Assembly: GCF_023856365.1 (NCBI RefSeq)
Contig: NC_064542.1
Coordinates: 21,795,838 to 21,859,837 of the forward strand
Direction: 5' to 3'
DNA from: Brienomyrus brachyistius
Lineage: Eukaryota; Chordata; Actinopteri; Osteoglossiformes; Mormyridae
DNA length: 64,000 nucleotides
The notes beneath the pieces are model-generated. The model did no database searches. It saw only the letters and a program-made list of their open reading frames with translations, and had not been told where the DNA came from. The position numbers and the translations under genes were made by a program. Below, piece by piece: positions 25,090 to 36,475 of the stretch (its first letter is position 1; each line of letters starts with the position of its first letter).

Positions 25090-26210
25090 AATAGCCAACT
25101 CATATACGACATGCGCCTAACATATACGACATGCGGCTTCCATCATACAGTCAAACAGCGGACCCGCTGCGTAAATCGTACTCGCTCTTTTCAAGCCGTT
25201 CTTCTGTTACAGCCGGCCGCACTCGGACTGACTTGGACAGCGAGACGTTTCAGGAGGCAGAGCTTCGATCTTCTTACACTGTAAGTAAACTGTTAAAATG
25301 TGCTTTCTTTGTGCAAGTAAAAAGTCTGTTTGCTGCATGTTTTTAACTTTGTATATGACCATAGTGAACCCGGTTAGCTAGCTCACACAGCATATTAGCA
25401 TTAGCTAATGTATATTTGAGTTAAAAATTGAGAAACGCTATAATTTGAGCAGTATTTTGTCTTAGTGAGGCGAGATGACGTGGCTACATGGGTCAGTTAT
25501 TTTATTTCAATCCTGGGCACATTTGTTAGTAGATCTAGATTTGTTAGTACGGACGGACCATGTCGACGTTAACTGGAATCAGATTCGAGTTGATTGCCAA
25601 GCATATGGAAGCACAGGGGCAATTCGGACAAGAAAATTGTTAGCGTTTTTGGTTTGTTTGTACTTTGCCTCTCGAAAAAAGAATATCGCTATGAATGAAT
25701 TGTAGCTGGAATATATATATTTTTATATTTAATTGGGAAAATACATATATATTCTTGGTCAATTCGACTGGTTAAAAAAGGATAAAAATCTACAGAAATA
25801 AAACTTGTATTTCACATTATTACTGCACATACAAGTCAGTCTTTAAGTCACGCAGTGAAACATTTCTGGTTACTTTCATGCTCCACATTGGATTTGAATG
25901 AGAACAATGTCAGGTTCAGCCCTTGGTCCTATATGTTCACTCAAATGTGTCTTGATAATGTAAGTTGGAGATTTTAGGTGCATCTGTGATTGATTTTGTT
26001 CATGTTTTTTTCTTGCAGGACCATCATATGTCTTGGGGTCTCTGCTGCATATGATGCCACCACCTACCACCATCCCCCACATCTGCCCCCCATCATGCAC
26101 TTTCACCCTTTCCCCTCATCTGAGCACCTAACGCTGCAGTTTTGTTGTTCTGTGTCATTACTACTGTATTGTTCAAATTTCACAATAAACTTTCAGCTTT
26201 CTGTGCAGAT
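25090..26210 (+). ncRNA. Possible two-exon transcript inside the CACTGTAA element
   Basis: A CpG-richer block ends at a strong donor (cactGTAAGT, exon end 25,280). An acceptor with a long pyrimidine tract ('gtttttttcttgcag', exon start 26,019) lies 738 bases on, and AATAAA occurs at 26,184 within 200 bases. The spliced frame shows no recognised protein. This may be a gene fragment captured by the transposon or a non-coding transcript. It is an inference from splice signals only. Confidence 0.25.
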
Positions 26211-26823
26211 TGTCATTTTCATTATTTTACTAAATAACTATTATAATATACAATACAGTACATAATGCTGTGGGTTGTGCAGTAGTGCCGTAAAATGAAT
26301 TACAGTATAACGATATAATGCTGTACTCCAGAAAAACGGTAAAATACTGTGCTTCATTCTACAGCATGCTTAAAAACTACTGTAGTTGCGTTTACGGTAA
26401 TTTTACTGTGTTATTAAGTACAGCAACTACTGGAAAATTGCCAGTAAGTTACTGTTAATTTGACAATGTTTTACAGTGATACTGTCGCGGAAATGCATTG
26501 TAGGGGATATCGGGTGTGGTTGTAACACTATTTGCTTTTACACCTATATGACTCACTGAATTTCTAAGCTGGAGTATCTGTAATGGATTGTTGGCGATGC
26601 ATCAACATTTGTAACAGATGCACATCCCTGTTGATGTCTTGTCTGTGTTCTGTACCCTGGCACAGTTGGCGATCACACTAGATGCATAGAGTATTTTATA
26701 TGTAATACTCACATTTGTTTGCTACAAACTGCACCAAGTCAAACCCTCAGCCTTACTCAGAAATAATGCAGATATCATACCAGATCAATTTTTTACTCTA
26801 ACTCGCAGGCCAGAGGTTTTAAT

Positions 26824-26825
<2 letters not shown>

Positions 26826-26880
<55 letters not shown>
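26826..26880. repeat. (AT)n microsatellite
   Basis: About 27 uninterrupted AT units. Confidence 0.95.
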
Positions 26881-26884
<4 letters not shown>

Positions 26885-27048
26885 AAAACTTCACTCCAAA
26901 CATTTGATGAAACTTGACAGCCCCGGTAAAATATAAATAATAGCCCATTATGATCGCAATCGATCCCACCAGTAACTAATAACAAAAGGACTTCTTCAAA
27001 TAAGAGATTAGTGCTGTAATCTTTAATGTATTCTTATTCTTATGTAAA

Positions 27049-27161
27049 CTGCCCCATGGCCGAGCGGTCTCAGACTCCAGACACAACGTAAATGGCCTTC
27101 CAAAGTAAGGGGTATTCTGTTCTCCGAAGTAAGCCGTGGGTTCGAATCCCACTTCCGACGG
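27049..27161 (+). pseudogene. tRNA-Leu(CAA)-like relic with an intron-sized insert
   Basis: 'atggccgagcggtctcag' matches the A-box and D-arm of leucine tRNAs, 'ctccagacacaacg' resembles the anticodon loop of tRNA-Leu(CAA), which normally has an intron just after it, and 'gtgggttcgaatcccac' is a perfect T-arm with B box. The 5' end (gcccc) and the 3' end (ttccgacgg) do not pair as an acceptor stem, so this is a relic. It abuts a SINE, so it may be the head of a composite retroposon. Confidence 0.6.
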
Positions 27162-27398
27162 AGCAGTGTGTGGCTCTGTGGGCTAAACCTGTGTGCCTGT
27201 AATCAGAAGGTCGCAGGTTCAAACCCCGCCTCAGACTGTGGGTCCTTGAGCAAGGCCCTTAACTCCCAGCTCCCTGGGCGCCGCTAAGGGTGGCAGCCCT
27301 TCGCAGACAACTTCCTGTATGAAAAAAGAACAAGTTGTGGGAGGCGTAAAGGCAATTTCCCTACGGGGACAATAGAAGTATTTATTATTATTATTTAA
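27162..27398 (+). mobile_element. V-SINE-like tRNA-derived SINE
   Basis: A tRNA-like head with A-box 'tggctctgtgggc' and B-box 'ggttcaaacc' is followed by the conserved core 'ccttgagcaaggcccttaac', a body, and a tail 'gtatttattattattattt'. This is the arrangement of V-SINE superfamily elements in fish. Copies of the core lie in reverse at 10.1 kb. Confidence 0.75.
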
Positions 27399-27556
27399 AT
27401 TGATTTTAAAAACATATTGGTGTCGACAAACTATTGTTCAGGAACCGGTATTTAAATCAAGGTATTGTTCATGTGGTACTGGTAAAAATTTTGAATTTTC
27501 AGCTCTAATTCTAAGTAGCCTATGTTTGAAGACAGACTCAGCGGAATGTATAAGTA

Positions 27557-27899
27557 CATCCATCCATCCATTTTCCAAACCGCTTATCCTACTGGGTCAC
27601 TGGGGGTCAGGAGCCTATCCCGAAAGCAATGGGCACGAGGCAGGGAACAACCCAGGATGGGGGGCCAGCCCATCGCAGGGCACACTCACACACCATTCAC
27701 ACACACATGCACTCCTATCGGCAATTTAGCAACTCCAATTAGCTTCAGCATGTCTTTGGACTGTAGGGGGAAACCGGAGTACCCGGAGGAAACCCCACGA
27801 CGACATGGGGAGAAAATTCAAACTCCACACACATGTAACTTAGGCAGAGACTTGAACCCGGGTCCCAGAGGTGTGAGGCAACAGTGCTAACCACTGCAC
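27557..27899 (+). repeat. Alu-like fish repeat, nearly full length
   Basis: It runs from the CATC units and 'attttccaaaccgcttatcc' through 'aggatggggggccagcccatc', 'aaccggagtacccgg' and 'gaacccgggtcccagag' to 'cagtgctaaccactgcac'. The final 'caccatgccgcccc' seen at 39.47 kb is missing. Confidence 0.9.
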
Positions 27900-28236
27900 T
27901 AATGAATACATATATGAATATACATCAAGAGTATTCCAGTATTACAATAATAATAAATGAATCAATCGTTAACTACGCAATCTATAGTGTAGAAAGATGC
28001 TTTTTATTCACGTGTTCCTTGCAACACATGCATCTTCGCTCCCTCTTTTGCACTAAATGCATGTTTGTCTGTGCTCTATATACTTGCTGTTGTATGTACA
28101 AGAATTGTCCTCTGTGGTCAATAAAATTCATCTGCACAAAAAGTTAATCAAATCTTATTTAATATTGTATAATTTTGTAAGTATTGTTTATACTGTATTT
28201 ACGCCATCATTTGCTTTCACTGTCATGTGCTCCTGC

Positions 28237-28301
28237 AATTTAATACATCAACCACACATGCACATATATATGATGCTAACTATAGTATTGCAGCATTTTT
28301 C
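28237..28301 (+). repeat. 65-bp duplicated segment, copy 1
   Basis: 'aatttaatacatcaacc .. gcatttttc' matches 29,585-29,649 with one difference (att versus act). The surrounding sequences are unrelated. Confidence 0.9.
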
Positions 28302-28430
28302 CTGTGGATACGAGTACATTACAGGGGTGTGCGATATATCTTGTGAACGGTATTACCGCCATTTACCGCCAGTGATTGTATTCTGTAACAGGATTCAGCA
28401 AAGGTGAATTTAATGTCTTTGTCATTGCAG

Positions 28431-28553
28431 CTGCTGTCGAAAGTGGGACTGCGGTGCCACCGACTATGACGAATCCTGTGCCGTGGCCGACCACCTACAG
28501 CATGTCCCTGGGCATTCTGGCGATGGAGGCTACCGTACCTCGAGATAATTAAA
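28431..28553 (+). other. Possible orphan 3' exon
   Basis: A good acceptor ('tttgtcattgcag') is followed by a GC-rich block unlike its AT-rich surroundings and open in two frames to nearby stops. One frame reads CCRKWDCGATDYDESCAVAD and ends YRTSR at 28,548. The other reads AVESGTAVPPTMTNPVPWP and ends at 28,553. No upstream exon or family is recognised. It could be the last exon of an unseen gene or of a retroposed fragment. Confidence 0.25.
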
Positions 28554-29234
28554 GGACACCATTTTTTTAAAAGATTTTTTAATCACGTTTGTTTTTGTTT
28601 TTCCATTCGATAACATGACCCTGAGATGTACAATCAATTCGTGTTTTATTGGTACTCTTCTGTCAGTCTGATGCGTTTTGTGAGTTTCATAATTGTTGTG
28701 TGTTATATAAGAAATTGCGGACCCGATTTGACAAAGTGCGGGATATCGCGGGTGTTATTCCGAGTTTTATATTACATTAGACGGCACCGCTTAGTAACAG
28801 TTGCTTAACCGGCGTCGTAAATTATACATATACAGTGACACAGATAGGTATAGATTGCCATAAATATGATAATTTAGCAGGTATGTCCTTAAAACGTTTC
28901 TGACATATACCAGTCCAAGTCGAGCTGTAATTACTTAAAACTTGTCTGCACCTTTTCATTGTGCCCCGCGAACAGGGCGGAGTCTTATGCCTTAAATTTT
29001 TCGTATTTCCTTCGCGCATTAAAACTTAATGGCTTTTAATAAACTAAAAACATAACGCCAGAAAATAATTCGATCGAACAGGAATATCAAGGATCAGATT
29101 TAAAGATTAAGGAGCAGATTAAACCACATTAAGCTTTTTTCACGTTAAGCGTTTTAAAATGTTCCGCGCGCCTGCGCACATTATCTTTTTAACATGGAGT
29201 TCGCGGTGCCACTTGCATAATCATTGATTTACTT

Positions 29235-29395
29235 CCAGGGGCGCTGCTAAGGATTTTGGGCCCCATGAAAAGAATCTTGACAGGGCCCCCAACACAGCTG
29301 AGACAATTGTATTGGGGGCTTCTCTGGGCCACCTCTCAGTCATGGGCCCCGAGAATCGTCATCGTTTACCCCCCCTTTACAGTGCCCCTGTTTAT
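29235..29395. repeat. Repeat with 'ttgggccccatga' text
   Basis: See the related block at 18,845-18,960. The order of 'ggcgctgctaagg', 'gggccccatgaaaag' and 'cagggcccccaac' suggests a short interspersed repeat. Confidence 0.35.
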
Positions 29396-29584
29396 TTCTA
29401 CACACCCGAGCTGACAGACAAATTCTATCTGTTGAGTTTCTGCTTTTGAACCAAATGTGAAACTGAAAATCGCGATTTACTTTTACTTTATTAGCACGAC
29501 AATGGGGTTTTGGTTATACTCATTCATTAGCCAATCACATCACCGAAACGTAGTTATTATTAAAAGATATAATAATAATAATAA

Positions 29585-29649
29585 AATTTAATACATCAAC
29601 CACACATGCACATATATATGATGCTAACTATAGTACTGCAGCATTTTTC
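29585..29649 (+). repeat. 65-bp duplicated segment, copy 2
   Basis: This is the partner of 28,237-28,301, at 64 of 65 identical bases. It is followed within 15 bases by the tail of an Alu-like repeat (29,664-29,705), the same repeat whose tail is missing at 27,899. Confidence 0.9.
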
Positions 29650-30052
29650 ATTTCATTTCATAATGTGAGGCAACAGTGCTAACCACTTCACCACCATGCC
29701 GCCCCCGAAAAATAAATATCTAGTTTAATGCCACTTTGTCTAGTTAAAAATGGGGAGGGATTTCTCTCCCCAAGACACGATCAAATATTATCATATTTGG
29801 ATACAGAAAAAATAATTACATGAGGCAGGAATGTAAAAACAAGGAAACGTGCAAGATACAATTTTAGAGCTAAATGTTACATTTCATTTATTGCTGATCA
29901 GAGTGGTCTTCATCCTGAAAAAATGTCCTCTTCAGAAGCAGATTGAGAGCAGCAGCAGTTGCTCCTGGCCCATTGATACAGCGATCCACCGGTAATTATC
30001 AGGGTAGCCCGTCCATCCTTGCAGGTTTCTCACTGTTCAGAGATGGAGTTCA

Positions 30053-31195
30053 TCATCCCATGGTAGTTAGCTGGCTGCTGGTGGAAGGTCCACTAGAAGG
30101 GGGAGCCCTGATTCCGTGAATTCCAGATTCCAGTTCTGCAACCGAACAAAAATGTAAGTTTAGGAGGAATTATATACTTAAGGTATAAGAAAGCCAAACG
30201 CAAACTCCAACACACACGATGACTACCGTGCTAACCGTGAATAGAGGAGGAAAGGGGTAATATAGTCGAAATCGTGCAATGGTCCATTAAAATCCCCCGC
30301 GGTGAGGTCAAATAGGAGACTCACACAGGCTGCCAGCTGTTTGATAAAACAACACGTTTTCTGCAGCAGCTCCTCTGGGTCTATGTCCGTTACTCCTCTA
30401 TAGCAGAACAGGCGCAAATACTCCGTGCTGTACAGCAACAAGTTTCTGCAAAGCGAAACATTCCAGCTTATTTTATGTAACACCGGCATGTCTTCACATT
30501 ATAGCAGTATATATATATATATATATTACGTTTTACGAGTCTTCACCGTGATATTAACATGCTGAAGGCTATTAAAATAAATATGAATTATTAAAATAAT
30601 AATGCTAATAGTTTAATGTTGGTGTCACGGGACGCTGGAAGCCGGTAAGGCGAACAGGCAGGCGAGCCAACAGGAAGCAGGCAGACAGGCGAAAGCAGGG
30701 CAAACGGGGATTTATTAAGGCAGACGGGAACAGGAAACATCTCACACGAACTAACATCAATGACGGACAAAGGACTCGGGTAAGACACGGACTGAAATAC
30801 ACAGGACTGAGCAAATAAACTAGATACAGCTGGGTACAAATCGGGAGAAAACACGTGGGTAATCAGGGGGCGTGGCACACAGGAGGAGCGGACGAGCCGG
30901 GCATGACAGTTGGCCAAATTCATAATTACACCAGTTTTATGTTGTTTGACACCATTAAGAATACAATATTTAAAACTGTATTATATAGCGCTAAAAATAA
31001 TAAAATTCGATTGAGACGAGATGCGGACAAGTGCATATAAAGAAATGCTTAAAATACGTACAAAGGAATTCGGCGGAGTTCATCCTCAAAGTTATAGATG
31101 ACAGCAGTCGGCTGTTTTGATAACCACATATCCGCAACATCACCTTCGTCCTTAACTTTACGTCTCTGTTAAAAAGAATACAAACACAAATACGA

Positions 31196-31275
<80 letters not shown>

Positions 31276-31358
31276 CCACACTGTAAATGCCATGCGTTTG
31301 CATGAATATGAAGATCAGCGATGTATTAACTTACCAATCTTTCTGTAGCAGCTTCCAT
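30053..31358 (-). CDS. Four-exon gene of unknown function, copy B, with a frameshift
   Basis: Exon 1 (31,335-31,358) encodes MEAATERL with donor GTAAGT. Exon 2 (31,062-31,165, 104 nt) encodes RRKVKDEG through FEDELRRIP. Exon 3 (30,236-30,445) is 210 nt, one base longer than the 209 nt of every other copy, owing to an extra base in its last 25 bases. Exon 4 (stop in the ancestral frame at 30,053) keeps its acceptor. The extra base moves exon 4 into another frame, giving a different, shorter C-terminus. Intron 2 is enlarged by a solo LTR (30,623-30,908). Intron 1 carries a 70-bp AT tract. Copy B lies 7.8 kb from copy A in the same orientation. It is probably a decaying paralogue, although a variant protein cannot be excluded. 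Confidence 0.5.
30623..30908 (-). mobile_element. Solo LTR in intron 2 of copy B
   Basis: The insert starts TGTCACGGG and ends GCATGACA (TG..CA ends) and is flanked by a perfect 5-bp duplication GTTGG (30,618-30,622 and 30,909-30,913). Copy A has the empty site ('aatgttggctaaat' at 22,826), so the boundaries are certain. Read on the minus strand it contains an AATAAA signal in the order expected for an LTR. It resembles the plus-strand LTR at 38,663 around 'cctcctgtgtgccacgcccc'. Confidence 0.9.
31201..31271. repeat. (AT)n microsatellite in intron 1 of copy B
   Basis: About 35 AT units, absent from the same intron of copy A. Confidence 0.95.
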
Positions 31359-32163
31359 CCTCCAGCCAGGGAAATGCAGTAGTACGACTGTGCGCTGACA
31401 TTTACTATGGTAAATGGGCGGCGCTAGAAATGTGGCGCTGTGTCTCCTGAAAGTAACAGTAGTGTTTCGTGGGTCGGTATTCCTTACAGGTGACCCGACC
31501 CGAGGAAAAAAAAACACCAGTGAGCCTGTATTACCATAGAACCTATAGGTATATACCAATGAAGTGTCATTTGTAACACTGTAACCCATAGATGACATAG
31601 ATTTGAGGTAGATTCGCACTTAAAATGATGACACAAGATTAACTGCGCACCAAACAACAAAGAAACCGAAAGATCGATTTTACGTCGTTATTTATTGAAG
31701 GTTTGCGGAAAATTGTAGGCACTGATAGCTTTATTTCCTTTTATTTCCCTGATTGTGATTGCGAGTGGAACTAGGAGATCCTCGTGTTAATTCGAACCCC
31801 TTTTACAACATGTTTTGATTGATAATGAAATAGGGTTTTGTAACTTTTTGACCCACACACGATATTTTACAAATGTCTGCCCTAAAACACGGGTCGACCC
31901 GCACATCACTACTAGCTAGTCAAGTGCACATTTAGCCCATGATAGGACTAGCTGGTCAGACGAATAATTGCTATATATTATGCAAAGATCGAGAGCTGCT
32001 TTTGCTGCAGATGCCTTGGAATTTCGGAACCCAGCTTTTTTTTAGTATAGTTTACTGCCTGATCATTTTGTATGGGCGCGTCCAAAGGGAATCGGTAGGA
32101 ACTGGACCTAATTTTCTCCTCCTCGGAAACTGCTGGAAACAAGATGTTAGGTCTTTTTTATTA

Positions 32164-32410
32164 CATTTTTTTGCGATGGACCCGGAAGCACCGGCTAAGC
32201 TTGGCTTCCTACTTTCGTTTATGTAGCCTGTTTGTTTCTTCGTTTCTTTAAAATGTTTAAAATGCGTTTAAAATGCTCCATGCTAGCTAGGCTCATTAAA
32301 AAGCCCACATTTAACATGTGCGATTCTTGTCCATGTAACTTGACAGTTACACGCAGGACACAAATTACAGTGGGGTGCAGGAAATCACATCAGGAAACAA
32401 GTGTTATAGG
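32164..32410 (-). repeat. Upstream flank of copy B, related to 23,474-23,640
   Basis: It shares 'ttttttgcgatggacc' and 'acacgcaggacac' blocks with the flank of copy A. It has extra bases between them (32,210-32,345) that copy A lacks. Confidence 0.6.
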
Positions 32411-33929
32411 GCTTTTAATACAATGTTAAATATACTCCGTTCGTAAGTATAGCCTACGAATTGGGCCTTAAGTCGGGCGTTATTTACCCGGGGACTGCTT
32501 GTGTTTCGATTTCGCTCTCAACAGTACTTTTAGTTTAAAAAATAAAAAAACACGCAGAAACAATAGAACCAATGCGTTGTTCATGTTTAATTTATTTATA
32601 AATTCAAAGAAGTGTTTATCTTCCTGGCAGGAGCAGCACTATATATATAGAGATTTATGAAATGGGGACTAAACCTTTACTGGGGAGTTATTGAAAACGA
32701 GAGGTACATACTGTCAAAAGAAAGGTCCAGAAAGCCTCACCACACGGGGCACCGACCCGTTTAACATAACAGACGCATACAGAAAGCGAACACAGGACGA
32801 AGGTTAAAAGTGACTGCGCGTATAGGAAATGGATACAGGATTGGGACAATTATGCCATGAGAGTTCCTGCAAGACCATGGAAGAGCCACAAATATATATA
32901 TATATATATATATATAGTACAAAGATACTATGTCACGAATCATAATAAAAAGATAATCATATCCAATTGTACTAAAGGCTAAAGAAGTTCGTTTTAAAAA
33001 TATAAAATGACATCAAGCCTTCAAATAAGTTTTTAAGGGACAGATTCCTTTTGTGATAATGGGGAAACAGATATTTTCTTCCAGTGTACAACTGTTAAAA
33101 CATTTTGGTTCATTTTTATGACCAATCGAATCGGATACATAATGAAAAAAAAAAACAGATCCTACGAAATCAAAATGACCACAAGTGACTATGAATGTTA
33201 CAGTTTTAGCAAAGGGAGTTTTTTTTGTTTGTTTTCTCCAAACATTTGTTTAAATGTGTGTATTTTTAATTAAACGTTGATTGTAATACATTTTTCCTTC
33301 GGAAACAAATTGGTTCCAGCCTTTTTTTATCCTTAAGTCATATTTATACCATTTCTATGGGAAAATACCTTTGAGCAAGCGATCTGGCCGTAAGGCTTGG
33401 TAGGTTCCCAGCAAACACGAGACGTGTAGATTACGTAATGCCGTCCAACTATTCGTTCCTTACCGAAACACTGTCAAATCATCCGCGCTCAACATATATG
33501 GTGCACGCAAAGATATAACATGACGGTATCAGACCGCTTTTAGGAAATAACGTACTCTAAGCGAACGCATATAAGAAAAGGGTGAATACTCACTTACAGG
33601 ATGTACTTACAATTAATTAGTAATACAGTTAAATTTCTTATTTTCCTACAATGCATAAACAAGTCAAATTATCTGAAAGCAACATCAAATGTTATGTCGA
33701 GAAAATTTGTTTTGATTTTGCTGTACTATCTCCACGAATATGCACTTTGAAATCCGTTACAAGTCTGACAGGCCATTTATTAGAATTCATAAGGTATAAA
33801 CTCATACTTTCTGAAAGACACAGATTAAAGCTGCTTCGTCAAAATTTGCTTGACATTTACTGTACTATTTAAGAAATGTACTTTGAAATCCACATATTTT
33901 AAGCCAAGTTTGACAGACCTTAGTATTTT
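32411..33929. other. No gene seen
   Basis: AT-rich sequence with a short (AT)n run at about 32,892-32,918. No coding or repeat family was recognised. Confidence 0.4.
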
Positions 33930-34380
33930 CCCAGAATGCGTCAAACAAGTGCACCAGTGGGATCCTGGAGATCTTCATAATACACCTTCCACCACCTGAC
34001 CATATCCCCATTTGGAGGTCAGCAGTTCTCCCTCCCTACTGTAAACAGCATGGGTGAGGCTGCTTCCCCCCCCCAGAGTCACCTGATTGTTTTCCAGAAT
34101 CTTTGATACCAACTGAAAGTCCTTCTCGAAGGCCTCACCAAACTCCCTACACCCAAATTCTTGCTTCACATTTACATTTCACATTTACAGGATTTGGCAG
34201 ACGCCCTTAGCCAGAGCGACTTACATAAGTGCTTCACTGACTGCCAAAGCTGGTACCTATCAGCTGCTTCAGGAATCCCACAAGCTAACCAAGTTCGGAA
34301 GGCCTCCTTAAGCGTTACAGCCCCCTTTACCACCAGTGTCCACCACAAGATTCAGGTATTGCCACCAACAACCTTACAGC
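33930..34380 (-). mobile_element. LINE ORF2 linker fragment interrupted by a retroposon tail
   Basis: Minus-strand text EAFRTWLACGIPEAADRY (about 34,355-34,240) and FGEAFEKDFQLVSK then YSREGELLTSK (about 34,150-34,000) follow, in order, the region between endonuclease and reverse transcriptase of fish LINEs (EAFR.WLA.G.PEAA.RYR and YS.GGELLTS). Between them 34,170-34,235 is a short insertion 'gcagacgcccttagccagag', the common fish retroposon tail, nested in the LINE. No frame is intact. Confidence 0.65.
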
Positions 34381-34899
34381 CACAACTTTGCACCGCCACC
34401 TCTGCAATGGAGCCCCAGAACATGGGCCCACTCAGACTCAATGTCCCCTGACCGTCACAGACCGAAGGGTCTCTCTCACTGGGACAGGGCATGGTGCAGG
34501 CAGACAAGGTGAACGATCCACTTACAGCTCCACAGGAACACAGTGGTTTATTACAGGAACAGAAAACACTGAATTCTGGAAAACAGACCATGACAGATCA
34601 AAGCTAAGAAGAGATACAAAGTAACAAGATAACGTACAAAGGGGAAACAGTTACACAAGGAACTTGCAGGGAATCAAAACTAGCAAAACCACAGTCGCCA
34701 AGAACACCATCAACAACAACAATGATTTCACCAGAAACAGGGCAGGATCAGGAACTTATATACAGAGAGCTAACAAGGACAACGCAGGACAGGTGGGAAC
34801 AATTAAGAAATTAAGAATTAAGTCAGGAGGAAAAGGGCTCTCTTCCACAAAATGGAAAATAACTAACAATTTCAAAATGAAGCAGGAGTATCTAAGTCT
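34381..34899. other. No gene seen; possible LTR-like text
   Basis: 'cagtggtttattacagg' (34,538) and the short tandem-like frames resemble an LTR in reverse, but I could not place ends or a target duplication. Confidence 0.25.
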
Positions 34900-36475
34900 A
34901 TGGCTTGAGTGAAAAAATAACATTAGACTCACTAAGAGGAATGTAGAAAGGACGATTGCATTGGAAGCTAAGCACGACATTAAAAGTTTCTTCTAATATT
35001 TTAACTCCAAAAGAGCTCTAAAAGCTGAAATCACAAATCTTCAGGATAGTAAGGGCCTTATAATTGAAAATGAAATTGATATAATAAATAAGCTTAATGA
35101 TTATTTTACACGGGTGTTCACAATAGAGAACACAAGTAACCTGCCACCATTTATTACGAATACAGAGTCGTCTATGACCAATATATGTATAACTGAGGCT
35201 GATGTGGTACAAAACCTAGCTAAGCTCAAAATAAATAAATCACAGCGGCCTGATGGCATCTTACCTATAGTTTTAAAAGAGATGAGGGATATTATTAGCC
35301 AGCCTTTAACTTTACTAAATCGTTTTAATTAGCATTTTTGGGAAAATAATGGAATCTATAATCCGAGTGAAAAAGGTAGATTACCTGGATTCAAATAACA
35401 TTCTGAAGGATAGAAACATGGATTTAGGAGAGGTAGATCCTGTGTAATCTACTTATGTTTTTTGTGGAAGCTACAAGAGAAATTGATCACAAAAGGCCTA
35501 CGATGTGATCTGCTTAGATTTCCAGAAGGTTCCTGATGTTGCCCCCCACAAACAGCTCCTGCTTAAGCTCCAAGATGCAGGGATATTAAGAACTGTTATT
35601 CAACATCATTAGAAGGGTATACACAGGTACAAATAACTAGGATGGTGGGAGGACGCACGAAACGCTGCTGCACGGCGGGAATAGCGGCCAGAAGTCGAAC
35701 ACAGTTTGGACTTACAGTCCCCTTTGTTCGTATGTCTGAAAGTTCGTAAGTTGAAAGTTCGTAAGTAGAGGAGCGTACGTAAATGTAAGGAAATCCATGC
35801 AGGGAACAGAAATATAAAGTACAGACATTTTATGGGTTCCACTGAAATAAAGGTAGCTGATTATGAGAAAGATCTCGGTGTGTATGTTGATGCTTCCATG
35901 TCCCACTCTGGGCAGTGTGGGGAAGCAATAAAAAAGGCCAATAGGATATTGGGTTACATCTCTAGGTGTGTGGAGTTTAAGACAAGGGAGGTGGTGCTAT
36001 GATTATACAATTCTTTGGTAAGACCCCACCTAGAATATTGTGTGCAGGTTTGGTCACCATACCTTAAGAAGGACATTGCTAGCTTGGAAAAGATGCAACA
36101 TAGGGCTACTGGAATGATTGCTGGTTTTATAAGGAGAGGTTAGCTGAGCTGAATCTGTTCAGCCTCAAGCAAAGGAATCTAAGGGGGGGACATGATCCAG
36201 GTATATAAGATTCTAACAGGTCGGGATGCTGTTCAGCCAAAAGATTACCTCGATATTAGTTTAAATACTAGAACATTCTAAAATGGATCTGAGCAAGCAC
36301 TTCTTTACACAGCATGTAGTTAGAGTATATAATAGTTTTCCTGTTATTGTAGCTCAAACTAAAACCTTGGGTTCCTTTAAATCAGAGCTAGATAAGATTT
36401 TAACAACTTGATTTTAACAAACAAATGAGCTTTAATGGGCTAAATGGCCTCCTCTCGTTTGTAAATTTCTTATGT
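34900..36475 (+). mobile_element. CR1/L2-like LINE, 3' half, decayed, with an inserted MITE
   Basis: Blocks in order: a basic linker (LTKRNVERTIALEAKHD), NLQDSKGLIIENE..LNDYFTRVFT, then the first RT block (KLKINKSQRPDGILPIVLKE). After a gap come [39 protein letters not shown] and [13 protein letters not shown], and near the end DMIQVYKILTGRD. The 3' terminus reads 'aatgggctaaatggcctcc'. Stops and shifts are many. At about 35,615-35,790 an unrelated block with repeated 'gaaagttcgtaagt' breaks the ORF and looks like a short inserted DNA transposon. Confidence 0.85.

Larger units (their letters stand above)
24393..26478. mobile_element. 2.1-kb non-autonomous DNA element with CACTGTAA..TTACAGTG ends
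   Basis: The left end starts CACTGTAACTG and the right end finishes TTTTACAGTG, short inverted termini. The outer 200-250 bases on each side carry repeated 'ttttactgta', 'gtacagca' and 'acagtaa' text, the pattern of widespread fish elements built on CACTGTAAAA..TTTTACAGTG. No transposase is encoded. I could not see a clear target duplication, so the exact ends are tentative. The inside holds unrelated DNA including a possible spliced transcript and a perfect AT palindrome. Confidence 0.5.
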
